Origin: Alcanivorax quisquiliarum
GTDB taxonomy: Bacteria > Pseudomonadota > Gammaproteobacteria > Pseudomonadales > Alcanivoracaceae
DNA: 64,000 bases
Direction: 5' to 3'
Assembly (NCBI RefSeq): GCF_023051175.1
Contig: NZ_JALKII010000007.1
Location: 62,001 to 126,000, forward strand
Every line of letters starts with the position of its first letter. Position 1 is the stretch's first letter. A program made the translations under genes and the position numbers. Under the pieces are notes generated by a model. It did not search any database. It was not told where the DNA came from and saw nothing but the letters and a program-made list of their open reading frames with translations. This document shows positions 24,708 through 33,212 of this stretch, piece by piece.

Positions 24708-26540
24708 TCAGTCGAGATAGTGGTTGAAATCCGGGTCGTCGTTCAGCATTAGCGGATGAGCCCAGCCCGGTACGCTGATGTGCTTGTCCGAGATGGCCAG
24801 GTCATCACCATCCAGCACCCCTTCACCAAACTGGTAACGCGGCCGGGTTTCCCCGTTCAGGGTTTGTTCATCCCAGGCGGCGATCTGTGCGCGGGTCTGC
24901 GTGACCTGCGCCTGCCAGCCCTGCAAGGCGCGCTCACCATGGCGCTGGCGCAGCAGCGGCAGCGTGGCGGCGGGCGAGAGCACCACGGCGGTGGCGTTAT
25001 TACCACCAAAACCCTTCGAGTTCAGCAGCGCGGCCAGCGGCTGATCCAGATGCTGGTGCGCCTGGCTCAGGCCCAGTCGCTCGGCGTGCACGTCCGGCGC
25101 CACCTGATCCAGCGTGAAAATGCCGGGCAGAATGCCGCTGGCGAAGGTGCCCAGGGTGGCGGCCAGCTGATCGCCGCCGGCGGTGCCCAGGCTATGGCCG
25201 ACATAGCACTTGATCGCTGCCACGGGCCAGCGGTCGATATCGAAGGTGGCCGCGATGCGGTTGATGACATCGGATTCTGTCACCCGGTTTTGCGGTGTGC
25301 CGGTGCCGTGCGCATGCACAAAGCTGTGCTCACGCAGGCCGCGCTCGCCGACCAGCTGCCGAGTGAGCGCGGCGGCACGCGCCATGGTGAGATAGTTGCC
25401 AATGCCGGGTGCCGAGATGGATTTTTTCGGCCCGTCAGCGTGCACGAACACATCCGGCACAGCGCCGAGAATATCGGCCCCCAGTTCCAGCGCCAGCGCA
25501 TCGTCCATGAGGATCGCGAACTGCGCCGATTCGGCAATGGTAAAGCCGATATTGAAGCCGAACGGGCGGCAGGCGCGGCGGTGATCCGGCGTCTCGCGGC
25601 CGGCATCGAGCATACGCAGCGCCTCATCTTCGCCCAGCGCGCCCATGGCGCGATAGCCTTCGATCACTTCCGGCACCAGAGGTGCTTCACTGGTGCCTAC
25701 AACCACCAGCCGGCGCCGGCCGGAGCGGATATCCTGCACCGCCAATTGCAAATTGTAGAGAAAGGTGGCGCAGGCACCGAGCATGCCGCCGGTGCTGCCG
25801 GCCGCGCCAAGCACATAGGCATTGATGAAATCTGCCGTCATCTCGCCCAGGCCCAGCGGCACCTGCTTGGAGGTGATGCGGCGGCCCGTGGCCGGGTAGC
25901 GGAACAGCCCGCCGAGCCCGTAATCATCCAGCTGTGACATGGCATTGGAGGCATAGACGCCGATCTGCTCCGGCGATAATCGCTGGCACAGCTGTTGCCA
26001 CTCCAGCCCCAGCATGCCCAGCGCATCGGAGGCGCTGTAGACCGCCAGCTGCAAGGCCCGAGGATGATTGCGTGCGGGGTAAAGTTGCGCCGGGTCAAAG
26101 CCGCCGGGCAACTGGCCCGCCGACTGCACCTTGCTGCGCTGCGGTGCCGGCAGCAGCACCGTGGCGCCGGCCGGCACCGTGACCATGCTGCGGCGATTAT
26201 CCAGCCGGGTGACCCGCCAGGTATCGGGCAACGGCTGCGGCAGATCCATATTGCGCACCATAAAGTGCTGGCTGCTCTCGCTGCTGCTGTTGACCGCCAC
26301 CGGTATGTGCTCGGGATCAAGCAATGGCGCTTCCAACCGGCGCACCAGCGAACCTTCCAGCAGCGCCGCATCATCGGCATAGCGGCCAATCACATCCAGA
26401 TTGCGCAGCGCACGCAGCGTCTGCGCCTGTGCCGCGCTATCCAGCGCGTCGAAGATCAGACGATTGAAACCATGATGACAAGCAGTGCGGCCTGCCGGGC
26501 TGACGCCCCCGATGGCGGTAATGACGGGAAGTACAGACAA
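24708..26540 (-). CDS. fabY: Beta-ketoacyl-ACP synthase, FabY type
   Basis: The 610-residue protein matches the long FabY ketosynthases, which start fatty-acid synthesis in Pseudomonas by condensing acetyl-CoA with malonyl-ACP. The catalytic triad is visible: Cys in LGACATF, His in HAHGTGTPQN and His in KCYVGHSLGTAGG. The C-terminal extension (about 130 residues) is typical. The start is TTG at 26540 with GGAG at good spacing, giving MSVLPVITAIGG, matching the family N-terminus. A FadR-like palindrome lies 31 bp upstream. Confidence 0.88.
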   Translation of the reverse strand: MSVLPVITAIGGVSPAGRTACHHGFNRLIFDALDSAAQAQTLRALRNLDVIGRYADDAALLEGSLVRRLEAPLLDPEHIPVAVNSSSESSQHFMVRNMDLPQPLPDTWRVTRLDNRRSMVTVPAGATVLLPAPQRSKVQSAGQLPGGFDPAQLYPARNHPRALQLAVYSASDALGMLGLEWQQLCQRLSPEQIGVYASNAMSQLDDYGLGGLFRYPATGRRITSKQVPLGLGEMTADFINAYVLGAAGSTGGMLGACATFLYNLQLAVQDIRSGRRRLVVVGTSEAPLVPEVIEGYRAMGALGEDEALRMLDAGRETPDHRRACRPFGFNIGFTIAESAQFAILMDDALALELGADILGAVPDVFVHADGPKKSISAPGIGNYLTMARAAALTRQLVGERGLREHSFVHAHGTGTPQNRVTESDVINRIAATFDIDRWPVAAIKCYVGHSLGTAGGDQLAATLGTFASGILPGIFTLDQVAPDVHAERLGLSQAHQHLDQPLAALLNSKGFGGNNATAVVLSPAATLPLLRQRHGERALQGWQAQVTQTRAQIAAWDEQTLNGETRPRYQFGEGVLDGDDLAISDKHISVPGWAHPLMLNDDPDFNHYLD

Positions 26541-26570
26541 GGAAAAGACTCCGGTTGATTCGTGACCGAA

Positions 26571-26581
26571 TGGTCAGACCA
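26571..26581. promoter_or_regulatory. FadR-like operator upstream of fabY
   Basis: TGGTCAGACCA is a perfect palindrome that fits the E. coli FadR half-site arrangement TGGTCNGACCA. It lies 31 bp before the fabY start. A neighbouring GACC N4 GGTC (26565-26575) overlaps it. A TetR-type regulator is an equally possible reader; no regulator gene is nearby. Confidence 0.5.
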
Positions 26582-27025
26582 ATGGGTCATGGATTCTACC
26601 CCAATCACCGAAGCCGCACAGCCGACGCTGGTATCAATATGTAACCAGGCACGATAACGGCGCCCGGCCCTGCGGCCGGCCCCGGCGCCGCGTACGCGCC
26701 TGCTTGTGCTTGCCGCCCTTGAGACCGAACCGGCCACGGCAGCACGACATTCGCCAGTGTATCGAAGTGGCCGCTGGTCAAGCGCCGTCCGTGAATGACA
26801 CATCAGCCCAGGGTGCAGAAGCGTATTCAGCGTGACGGGGTCAGGGCGGAGATGGCCGGGTGAAGCCAGGAAAAGCTGGCTGGAATATCTTGGCCGGAGG
26901 GGCTTTGGCGGGGCAGCTTGGGGCAGGAGTCGCGGTGCAAGGGAGCCGCTTTACGTTAGGGAGCGAGGCGGGAAAACAGGGCAGGCAGGGGGCCAGGCGA
27001 CAGGCAGAGCGAGACAGGCTGAGCA

Positions 27026-27053
27026 GGGCGACGGGAAGTGCTCCCCGTCGCCC
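27026..27053 (-). terminator. Hairpin after the thiolase gene
   Basis: GGGCGACGGG pairs with CCCGTCGCCC around an 8-base loop, 8 bp beyond the thiolase stop on the minus strand. There is no T-run, so intrinsic termination is uncertain. Confidence 0.45.
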
Positions 27054-27060
27054 CGATGGA

Positions 27061-28242
27061 TCACAGCAGTTCGATCGCCACGGCGGTCGCTTCGCCGCCG
27101 CCGATGCACAGGCTGGCCACACCACGCTTGCCGCCGGTGCGCTTGAGCGCGTGAATCAGCGTCAGGATGATGCGCGAGCCGGTGGAGCCGACCGGGTGGC
27201 CCAGCGCACAGGCACCACCGTGAATATTCAGCTTCTCGTGCGGGATGCCGAGATCCAGCATCGGCATCATCGCCACCATGGCGAAGGCTTCGTTGATCTC
27301 GAACAGATCCACGTCGTCTACACTCCAGCCCACTTTTTTCAGCAGACGCTCCGTGGCGCCGATCGGCGCCAGAGTGAATTCGCCGGGGTGTTGCGAGTTG
27401 GTGGTGTGCGCCAGAATGCGCGCCAGCGGTTTCAGGCCGCGCTCGCTGGCGACGGATTCCCGCGCCAGGATCAGCGCCGAGGCGCCATCGGAGATCGAGC
27501 TGGCGTTGGCAGCCGTCACGGTGCCGTCTTTGGCAAATGCCGGGCGCAGCGTGGGGATTTTTTCGATGTTGGCATTGCCCGGCTGCTCGTCGGTATCGAC
27601 CACCGTTTCGCCTTTGCGTGTTTGCACCGTGACCGGCACGATCTCGTCCTTGAACCAGCCTTCGCGAATGGCGGCTTGTGCGCGCTTGAGCGATTCGATC
27701 GCGTAGTCATCCATGGCTTCACGGGTGATGCCTCGCTTGTCGGCGATTTCCTGCGCAAACGAACCCATCAGGCGGCCGGTTTCCGCATCTTCCAGGCCAT
27801 CCAGGAACATGTGGTCGTACACCGACCCATGGCCCATGCGCATGCCGCCACGCGCCTTGTCCAGCACATAAGGGGCGTTGCTCATGGATTCCATGCCACC
27901 GGCGACGACAATATCGTTGGTGCCTGCGCGGATGGAATCGAACGCGAACATGGTCGCTTTCATCCCGGAGCCACACAGCTTGTTGATGGTCGTCGCGCCG
28001 ACGCTATCGGGGATGCCGGCGGCACGCATGGCCTGCCGGGCCGGGCCTTGTTTCAGGCCGGCGGGCAACACGCAACCCATGATCACTTCCTGCACGTCCT
28101 CCGGCGCCAGCCCGGCGCGGGCAACCGCTTCGCGGATCGAGATCGCCCCCAGTTGCGGGGCGGTGACCGGCGCCAGCGTGCCCTGAAAGCCCCCCATCGG
28201 GGTGCGGGCGCCATTGACGATGACTACGCCATCTAAGCTCAT
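27061..28242 (-). CDS. Acetyl-CoA C-acyltransferase (thiolase)
   Basis: The 393-residue thiolase carries out the last step of beta-oxidation or condenses two acetyl-CoA. Active-site residues are Cys in KLCGSGMKA, His in NEAFA-proximal segments and GGACALGHPVGSTG, and the second Cys in ASLCIGGGEATA. The length is standard. The ATG at 28242 gives MSLDGVVIVNGARTPMGGF; upstream in-frame sequence is unrelated. It is read in the same direction as fabY but separated by about 520 bp, so the two are probably separate transcripts. Confidence 0.94.
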   Translation of the reverse strand: MSLDGVVIVNGARTPMGGFQGTLAPVTAPQLGAISIREAVARAGLAPEDVQEVIMGCVLPAGLKQGPARQAMRAAGIPDSVGATTINKLCGSGMKATMFAFDSIRAGTNDIVVAGGMESMSNAPYVLDKARGGMRMGHGSVYDHMFLDGLEDAETGRLMGSFAQEIADKRGITREAMDDYAIESLKRAQAAIREGWFKDEIVPVTVQTRKGETVVDTDEQPGNANIEKIPTLRPAFAKDGTVTAANASSISDGASALILARESVASERGLKPLARILAHTTNSQHPGEFTLAPIGATERLLKKVGWSVDDVDLFEINEAFAMVAMMPMLDLGIPHEKLNIHGGACALGHPVGSTGSRIILTLIHALKRTGGKRGVASLCIGGGEATAVAIELL

Positions 28243-28677
28243 GTATGTTCTCCTGTTGGGCCTGTTACGCGCCGTGCTGCCCTGGCATCCGGTGATGGTG
28301 GATAACGGGCGAGGCAGCCGGCCGGGTTTTCGAGGCCGCATTGTACTGGCACTGGCACGGCGAGACACCCTGCTTGTGCCCTTGAAGTTTGTTGCCTCGC
28401 CCCCATATAAGGGTTTCACTGATACCGCCGCTGCACACGGCACCTTCGGAAAGGTGCTGGCGAGTAGCTCCTGTGAAGACAGGTTGTTATGATCGCCGGC
28501 AGCCAGCCGCCGCTGGCCGTGCTGTGATGCTCGCGCCCGGGTGGCGATCCCGCGCGGTTGCGCACGGCGTGTCAGGAATCAGGAAGTACAGCCGCTGGCC
28601 CGGAGAGGGTTCCGTATCCCGAAACGCTTTCCAGGCCGGTGCCATTCACAACGCTGGATAACGTCAGGGGACACACC
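28243..28677. other. Divergent promoter region between thiolase and sodB
   Basis: The 435-bp gap contains a possible plus-strand promoter: TTGAAG (28382-28387), 18 bp, TATAAG (28406-28411). This would give a leader of about 260 bases before sodB. Nothing coding is recognised. Confidence 0.5.
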
Positions 28678-29256
28678 ATGGCTTTTGAACTGCCCGCACT
28701 GCCTTATGCAAAAGACGCGCTTGCGCCGCACATGTCGGCCGAGACGCTGGAATTCCACCACGGCAAACACCACCAGACTTACGTCACCAAACTCAACGAG
28801 CTGGTGGCTGGCACCGACAAGGAAGGTCAGTCCCTGGAAGAGATCATCAAGAGCGCCGGCCCGGGCCCGCTGTTCAACAACGCGGCGCAGGTCTGGAACC
28901 ACACCTTTTTCTGGAACAGCCTGAGCCCTAACGGTGGCGGCGAGCCGAGCGGTGCGCTGGCCGAGGCGATCAACGCCAAATGGGGTTCGTTCGACAAGTT
29001 CAAGGAAGCCTTCACCAACTCCGCCATTGCCAACTTCGGCTCCGGCTGGACCTGGCTGGTAAAAACTGGCGAAGAGCTGGAAATCGTCAACACCAGCAAT
29101 GCCGAAACACCGATCACCGAAGGCAAGACCCCGCTGCTGACCGTGGATGTATGGGAGCACGCCTACTACATCGACTATCGCAACGCACGCCCGAAGTATC
29201 TGGACGGTTTCTGGGCGCTGGCGAACTGGGAATTTGCAGCGAAGAACTTCGCCTGA
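28678..29256 (+). CDS. sodB: Superoxide dismutase, iron type
   Basis: The 192-residue cytosolic enzyme converts superoxide to O2 and H2O2. Metal ligands are His27 (EFHHGKHH), His in VWNHTFFW, and Asp/His in [11 protein letters not shown]. The segments [10 protein letters not shown] and FGSGWTWLV favour the Fe form. The ATG at 28678 is chosen because [15 protein letters not shown] is the canonical start. A strong terminator follows 20 bp after the stop. Confidence 0.97.
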   Translation: MAFELPALPYAKDALAPHMSAETLEFHHGKHHQTYVTKLNELVAGTDKEGQSLEEIIKSAGPGPLFNNAAQVWNHTFFWNSLSPNGGGEPSGALAEAINAKWGSFDKFKEAFTNSAIANFGSGWTWLVKTGEELEIVNTSNAETPITEGKTPLLTVDVWEHAYYIDYRNARPKYLDGFWALANWEFAAKNFA

Positions 29257-29276
29257 TTTCCCGCCCGCTGGGCAGC

Positions 29277-29302
29277 AAAAGGCCGCATTCATGCGGCCTT
29301 TT
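29277..29302 (+). terminator. Rho-independent terminator of sodB
   Basis: AAAAGGCCGCAT pairs with ATGCGGCCTTTT around a 2-base loop; the 12-bp stem ends in T residues and is symmetric enough to work on both strands. Confidence 0.92.
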
Positions 29303-29338
29303 GCATTTTCGGCCTTTCCGGTGGCCGAAGGCTGCGGC

Positions 29339-29983
29339 ATGATGCGCGACAGATGCGACAAGCTGCCGGTGCGAGGTAAAAGGATCGTGATAAAACAACA
29401 ATGTCAGAGCATCTGGCGCCGACTGTGTATCGGGCTGCTGTGGCTGGCGATGACGAGTAGCGCCGCCCTGAGTGCCGTCGCGATCGCTGTAGAGAGCGCT
29501 GCCGATGCCGGGAGCGCTATCGAGAGCGCCGCTGAGGCACCGGATCCCGCGCAGCAGCAGATGAACGCCCTGGGCGAGCAGGCGCTGGCCAGCGGCCTGC
29601 AACTGATCGAGCGCAGTGGCGGCCTGTATCCCTATGCGATGGTGGTAAGTGGTGAGCAAGCCCATTTGATGAGCTATCAGGGCGATCCGGACGCCCGGCC
29701 GCCGGAACAGGAGTGGAGCGCGCTATTGTTGCAGCGCCTGCGAAACCTGGCCGAGACGGATGAAACCGTCACGACGGTAGCGCTGGTGCGGCTGCATCAG
29801 GTGCCGACGCGCAGCGGCGATGGCCATGTGCAGGGCCTGTGGGTGCTGCTGGATCACCGTGAGCTGCGGCCGACGTTGTTGTTCCTGCCTTTCCTGCCGG
29901 GCGAAGATGGGCAGCACCGCATGGGCGAGCTGCTCTATTACGGTTCGGAGCAACACATTTTCCCGTTCCCGATCGCCGAGTGA
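29339..29983 (+). CDS. Hypothetical exported protein
   Basis: The 214-residue product has a long positively charged N-region, a hydrophobic segment (CIGLLWLAMTSSAALSAVA) and then a soluble domain with strands YPYAMVVS and VQGLWVLLDHRE. The ATG at 29339 has GAAGG seven bases upstream; a GTG at 29387 would give a shorter, more ordinary signal peptide. No domain is recognised. Confidence 0.6.
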   Translation: MMRDRCDKLPVRGKRIVIKQQCQSIWRRLCIGLLWLAMTSSAALSAVAIAVESAADAGSAIESAAEAPDPAQQQMNALGEQALASGLQLIERSGGLYPYAMVVSGEQAHLMSYQGDPDARPPEQEWSALLLQRLRNLAETDETVTTVALVRLHQVPTRSGDGHVQGLWVLLDHRELRPTLLFLPFLPGEDGQHRMGELLYYGSEQHIFPFPIAE

Positions 29984-30052
29984 CGCGGAACCAGGCTGCC
30001 GGCAATCAGTCTCAGGCCGGCAGGGAATCATTGTATTGCGACAGTGGACACT

Positions 30053-30910
30053 ATGAATCAGGAACGTGATTTACCGATGGGCGATATCGATCGCCTGAGC
30101 CTGGATGATGATCGCCGCACCCCGCCAGCCCGTAAGCCAGCCGGCGGCGGCAACAATGGCGACGGCGGTCAGCCTCCGCGCCGCCCCCGTGCTGCGCCGC
30201 CCGCGCCGCCCCGGCGGGGAGGTGGATTCTGGATCGCCAGTACGCTGATCCTGCTGGTGATCACGTTGGGCATGGGCGCCTTCATGTATCAGGAGTTGAG
30301 CGCCGTGCGGGCGCAGCTGGATACGCGCATCAGTGAATCCAGTGAACAGCTCGGCAGCCTGGCATCCCAGCTTTCTGCGGCGGATGAGAGCTTCAGCCAA
30401 TCCACAGGCCAGGTGCAGGACACCCTGAAACTGCACATGGATGAAATCCGCAAACTGTGGGATGTCTCCAACCGGCGCAACCGTGGCTGGATCGAGGAAA
30501 ACCAGAAAGCCGTCAAGGCACTACAGGCCAGCCAGACCGAAATCGCCAACAGCCTCACGGCACTGCGGCGCGAGATGGCCAGCGTGCGCAGCGACGCAGA
30601 GGCGGCGAAGAAAACCGTGGATGAGCTGCGGGCCTCCCAGCAACAGCACACCGTAGCGCGCAATCAGATGCAGACGCAGCTGGATCTCGCTCACGAGAGC
30701 CTGAAGCAGCTTGAAAGCCGCACCGCCGCCCAACAGCGCACGCTGGAAGAGGTACGGCGCGTGCTGCCGCAAATACAGGCGCTGGCCAGCGCGCAAGGGC
30801 AGGGCGGCGGCGTGGCTGCCCGGCTGGATGAAATCGAGGCCGCCATCGCCGCGTTCGACGATTATCGCCGGCAAGTGAACGGCCGGCTGGATGCGATCCA
30901 GGGCCGTTGA
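30053..30910 (+). CDS. Single-pass membrane protein with long coiled coil
   Basis: The 285-residue protein has a charged, Pro/Arg/Gly-rich cytosolic N-terminus (about 1-58), one membrane helix (FWIASTLILLVITLGMGAF), then about 200 residues of heptad-like coiled coil with many Q, E, A and L residues and no Cys. It is likely a periplasmic rod anchored in the inner membrane. The start is ATG 30053; GTG 30044 is in frame. Function unknown. tRNA-Leu follows 59 bp downstream. Confidence 0.7.
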   Translation: MNQERDLPMGDIDRLSLDDDRRTPPARKPAGGGNNGDGGQPPRRPRAAPPAPPRRGGGFWIASTLILLVITLGMGAFMYQELSAVRAQLDTRISESSEQLGSLASQLSAADESFSQSTGQVQDTLKLHMDEIRKLWDVSNRRNRGWIEENQKAVKALQASQTEIANSLTALRREMASVRSDAEAAKKTVDELRASQQQHTVARNQMQTQLDLAHESLKQLESRTAAQQRTLEEVRRVLPQIQALASAQGQGGGVAARLDEIEAAIAAFDDYRRQVNGRLDAIQGR

Positions 30911-30931
30911 GGCAGCGGCAGCATGACACCG

Positions 30932-30960
30932 TTGGTTGTGGCGCACAGCGCTGCTACAAT
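30932..30960 (+). promoter_or_regulatory. Promoter of tRNA-Leu
   Basis: TTGGTT, 17 bp, TACAAT (five of six at -10). Transcription would begin about 3 bases before the mature tRNA 5' end. Confidence 0.65.
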
Positions 30961-30969
30961 GCCCCCCAC

Positions 30970-31054
30970 GCGCTAGTGGTGGAATTGGTAGACACGCTGG
31001 ATTTAGGTTCCAGTGCCGCAAGGTGTGGGGGTTCAAGTCCCTCCTGGCGCACCA
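30970..31054 (+). tRNA. tRNA-Leu (anticodon UAG)
   Basis: The 85-base tRNA has acceptor stem GCGCTAG with CTGGCGC (one G-U pair), the class II D-arm GGTGGAATTGGTAGACACGC, anticodon stem CTGGA/TCCAG with loop TTTAGGT (anticodon TAG at 34-36, G37), a long variable arm and a T-arm with TTCAAGT. CCA is encoded. It reads CUA and, with wobble, other CUN leucine codons. Confidence 0.97.
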
Positions 31055-31085
31055 CATATTTAGTACGAGATCAGTCCGCGCTAGC

Positions 31086-31121
31086 CACCCTTGCCGACCC
31101 AGGAGGCAGCAAGGGTGTTTT
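31086..31121 (+). terminator. Terminator of tRNA-Leu
   Basis: CACCCTTGC pairs with GCAAGGGTG around a 14-base loop, followed by TTTT; it begins 32 bp after the tRNA CCA end. Confidence 0.8.
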
Positions 31122-31581
31122 GTGGTCCGCAACGCCAGTCTTGCTCGAGTGCATCTCAGGTTCTCACGTCGGACAGGCGCTTGCGCGGGTTGTCTCTCCA
31201 CGGGTGAGTTGGCGGGCCGTGCGCCAGGGCGTCGCCCGGGTGTGTCTTCTGATGCCCGGAGGATGCTTTGCGCTGGTTTGCAACCCGATTTTCCTTACCC
31301 TAGAATGCGCGACGGGTGCTAGCTGCAACGGGCAGTGAGGCAGGTTAATTTTACGGTATGGTCGGACCGGCATGCAGGAGATCTGCTGCCCATGTTTGAG
31401 CACGCTTTGGCTTTGTCCCCGCCAGCCAGATCGCATCTGCACGCGCTTTGGCCCAGCTACCCGGTAGGTGTCTCAGGTGCTGAACGCGTCACCCCAGGCT
31501 CGTATTTGCCTCGCGTGGTGTCTTTATTCAACCTTTTGAAGTAGCGACGGCGCGGCAGCGTCATGTGGGGAGGAATATCTG
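31122..31581. other. Intergenic region upstream of nqrE with a possible promoter
   Basis: No remnant of nqrD or another nqr gene is recognisable here. A good sigma70-like promoter lies at 31278-31306 (TTGCAA, 17 bp, TAGAAT), about 270 bp before nqrE; the long leader has no structure I can name. Confidence 0.55.
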
Positions 31582-32196
31582 GTGGAACATTATCTGAGTA
31601 TTTTCATCAGTTCGATCTTTATCGAAAACATGGCCGTCGCCTACTTTCTCGGTATGTGCACTTTTCTCGCCATTTCGAAAAAAGTCGACACGGCCCTTGG
31701 TCTGGCGCTGGCAGTAGTCATCGTGCTGGCGATCACTGTGCCATTGAACAATCTGATTTTTACCCATTTTCTCTCAGCCGGCGCGTTAGCCTGGCTTGGC
31801 CCTGGTTTCGCCGATCTGAATCTCGATTTCCTGCAACTGATGGTCTACATCGGCATTATTGCTGCGGTAGTTCAGATCTTGGAAATGTTTCTTGATCGTT
31901 ATGTGCCGGCCCTCTACAGCACACTGGGCATATTCCTGCCGCTGATTACTGTGAACTGCGCAATCATGGGGGGCGTGCTTTTCATGGTCGAGCGGCAGTA
32001 CAACTTTACAGAGAGTGTTGTGTACGGTGTCAGCACCGGCATAGGCTGGGGTCTGGCACTGGTGCTGCTGGCTGGAGTGCGGGAAAAACTCAAATATTCC
32101 GATGTGCCGGATGGCCTCAAGGGGCTGGGCATTACCTTCATCACCGTCGGGCTGATGGCCCTGGCCTTCATGTCGTTCTCGGGTGTGACGCTCTGA
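31582..32196 (+). CDS. nqrE: Na+-translocating NADH:quinone reductase subunit E (orphan copy)
   Basis: The 204-residue protein with six hydrophobic helices is NqrE rather than RnfA, judged from the start [22 protein letters not shown] and [18 protein letters not shown]. NqrE and NqrD together bind an intramembrane iron centre in the six-subunit Nqr sodium pump; Cys in GMCTF and NCAIMGG are the expected ligands and are present. The start is GTG with GGAGGA upstream. It normally sits between nqrD and nqrF; here neither flanks it. A terminator follows within 10 bp. Confidence 0.92.
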   Translation: MEHYLSIFISSIFIENMAVAYFLGMCTFLAISKKVDTALGLALAVVIVLAITVPLNNLIFTHFLSAGALAWLGPGFADLNLDFLQLMVYIGIIAAVVQILEMFLDRYVPALYSTLGIFLPLITVNCAIMGGVLFMVERQYNFTESVVYGVSTGIGWGLALVLLAGVREKLKYSDVPDGLKGLGITFITVGLMALAFMSFSGVTL

Positions 32197-32202
32197 AAAC
32201 CT

Positions 32203-32228
32203 GCGGCACCCGGAAAGCCGGGTGCCGC
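32203..32228 (+). terminator. Terminator after nqrE
   Basis: GCGGCACCCGG pairs perfectly with CCGGGTGCCGC around AAAG. No T-run on the plus strand; on the minus strand AGGTTTT follows, so it may serve the convergent esterase gene as well. Confidence 0.65.
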
Positions 32229-32233
32229 GAAGC

Positions 32234-33124
32234 TCAATGCTGGCGTATGAAGGCCACTAATTCGCGTAGCTCACGCCGCGCTTCCGGTAGCCATGGCACC
32301 ATGATCGGCCAGACGTGAAACAGCCCCTGGCGCGCAATCCACTCCACTTTGACGCCGGCCGCCAGTGCTTTGTCGCGCACGGCCTCCGCATCGCTGTAGA
32401 GGCACTCATCCTGATCCACGGTAATCAGCAGTGGCGGCATGCCGTGGTAGTCGCCCAGGCAAGGTGAGGCGAGCGGATTGTCGCGTTGCTCCGGGCTCAC
32501 ATACACATCAGCCGCAGTGCGAATCATGCTGGCGGAGAGCATGCAATCAACGTTGTCGTTGGCATCGAGGCTGGTGCCACGGCCGTGGGCGTCGCTGGCC
32601 GGTGAAAACACAAATGCCCGGCCGGGCAACGGCAAGCCCTTGTCTCGCAAGCCCAGCAAGGTCGACAGCGTCAGCCCGCCGCCAGCCGAATCACCGCCGA
32701 TGGTGATCTGCTCACTGCTATAACCTTCCTCAAGTAGCCAGGCGTAGGCATCAAGGCATCGGTTGACGGCCGCCGGAAACGGATGCTCCGGTGCGAACGG
32801 ATACACCGGCAGATAGACGGCGGCATTGAGCTGCTGCGCCAGCCGGCCGGCGAGATTGTGATAGGTGCGGGTTACCCCGGCCACATAAGCACCGCCGTGG
32901 AAGTAAAGGATGACGCGCTCCGGCGCGGCAGTGGCCACACGGTCACCGGTAAATTGCGTGGTTTCAATGCGCGTACAGCGCACACCGCGAGGCAGCAGCG
33001 TGATGCCGGGCGGCCGATTGAACGCCTTGCGCAGATGAGCCACCAATGCCTGCGGTGGCAGATCGCGGCGCTTGATGGCGCGGCGAGCGAACAGTTTGAC
33101 CAAACGGGCGGTAAAGCTGGGCAC
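32234..33124 (-). CDS. HSL-family alpha/beta-hydrolase (esterase/lipase)
   Basis: The 296-residue protein has the hormone-sensitive-lipase oxyanion motif HGG (76-78), nucleophile elbow GDSAG with Ser146, and a catalytic His probably in GLFHVWP; Asp lies in VDQDECL. No signal peptide, so cytosolic. It would hydrolyse short to medium acyl esters. It is in the same orientation as the FadE-like gene, 88 bp away, so the pair may be co-transcribed. Confidence 0.92.
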   Translation of the reverse strand: MPSFTARLVKLFARRAIKRRDLPPQALVAHLRKAFNRPPGITLLPRGVRCTRIETTQFTGDRVATAAPERVILYFHGGAYVAGVTRTYHNLAGRLAQQLNAAVYLPVYPFAPEHPFPAAVNRCLDAYAWLLEEGYSSEQITIGGDSAGGGLTLSTLLGLRDKGLPLPGRAFVFSPASDAHGRGTSLDANDNVDCMLSASMIRTAADVYVSPEQRDNPLASPCLGDYHGMPPLLITVDQDECLYSDAEAVRDKALAAGVKVEWIARQGLFHVWPIMVPWLPEARRELRELVAFIRQH

Positions 33125-33212
33125 GTCATGCTCCCTTTTGTGAAAGAACGCCTACCTTAATGGCCGCTCGCGGATGCGGCGATCACTGATCGGGCCAATA
33201 TCGCCCGGTGCT

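Larger units (their letters stand above)
26541..27060. other. Intergenic region upstream of fabY
   Basis: These 520 bases hold the fabY leader, the TGGTCAGACCA palindrome (26571-26581), a GC-rich inverted repeat around 26660-26692 and a hairpin just after the thiolase stop. Purine-rich open frames on the plus strand (26830-27150) are not convincing genes. Confidence 0.6.

Noticed and set aside
26832-27146. Plus-strand open frame in the fabY-thiolase gap
   Set aside because: It is low-complexity Gly/Arg-rich, lacks a ribosome site and runs into antisense thiolase sequence.
30907-31338. Open frame covering tRNA-Leu
   Set aside because: The tRNA structure is complete, with promoter and terminator, so the frame through it is a chance occurrence.
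30970-31581. tRNA-Leu as an integration site with nqrE as cargo
   Set aside because: I looked for a second copy of the tRNA 3' end and for an integrase and saw neither within the window. The adjacent terminator is the tRNA's own.
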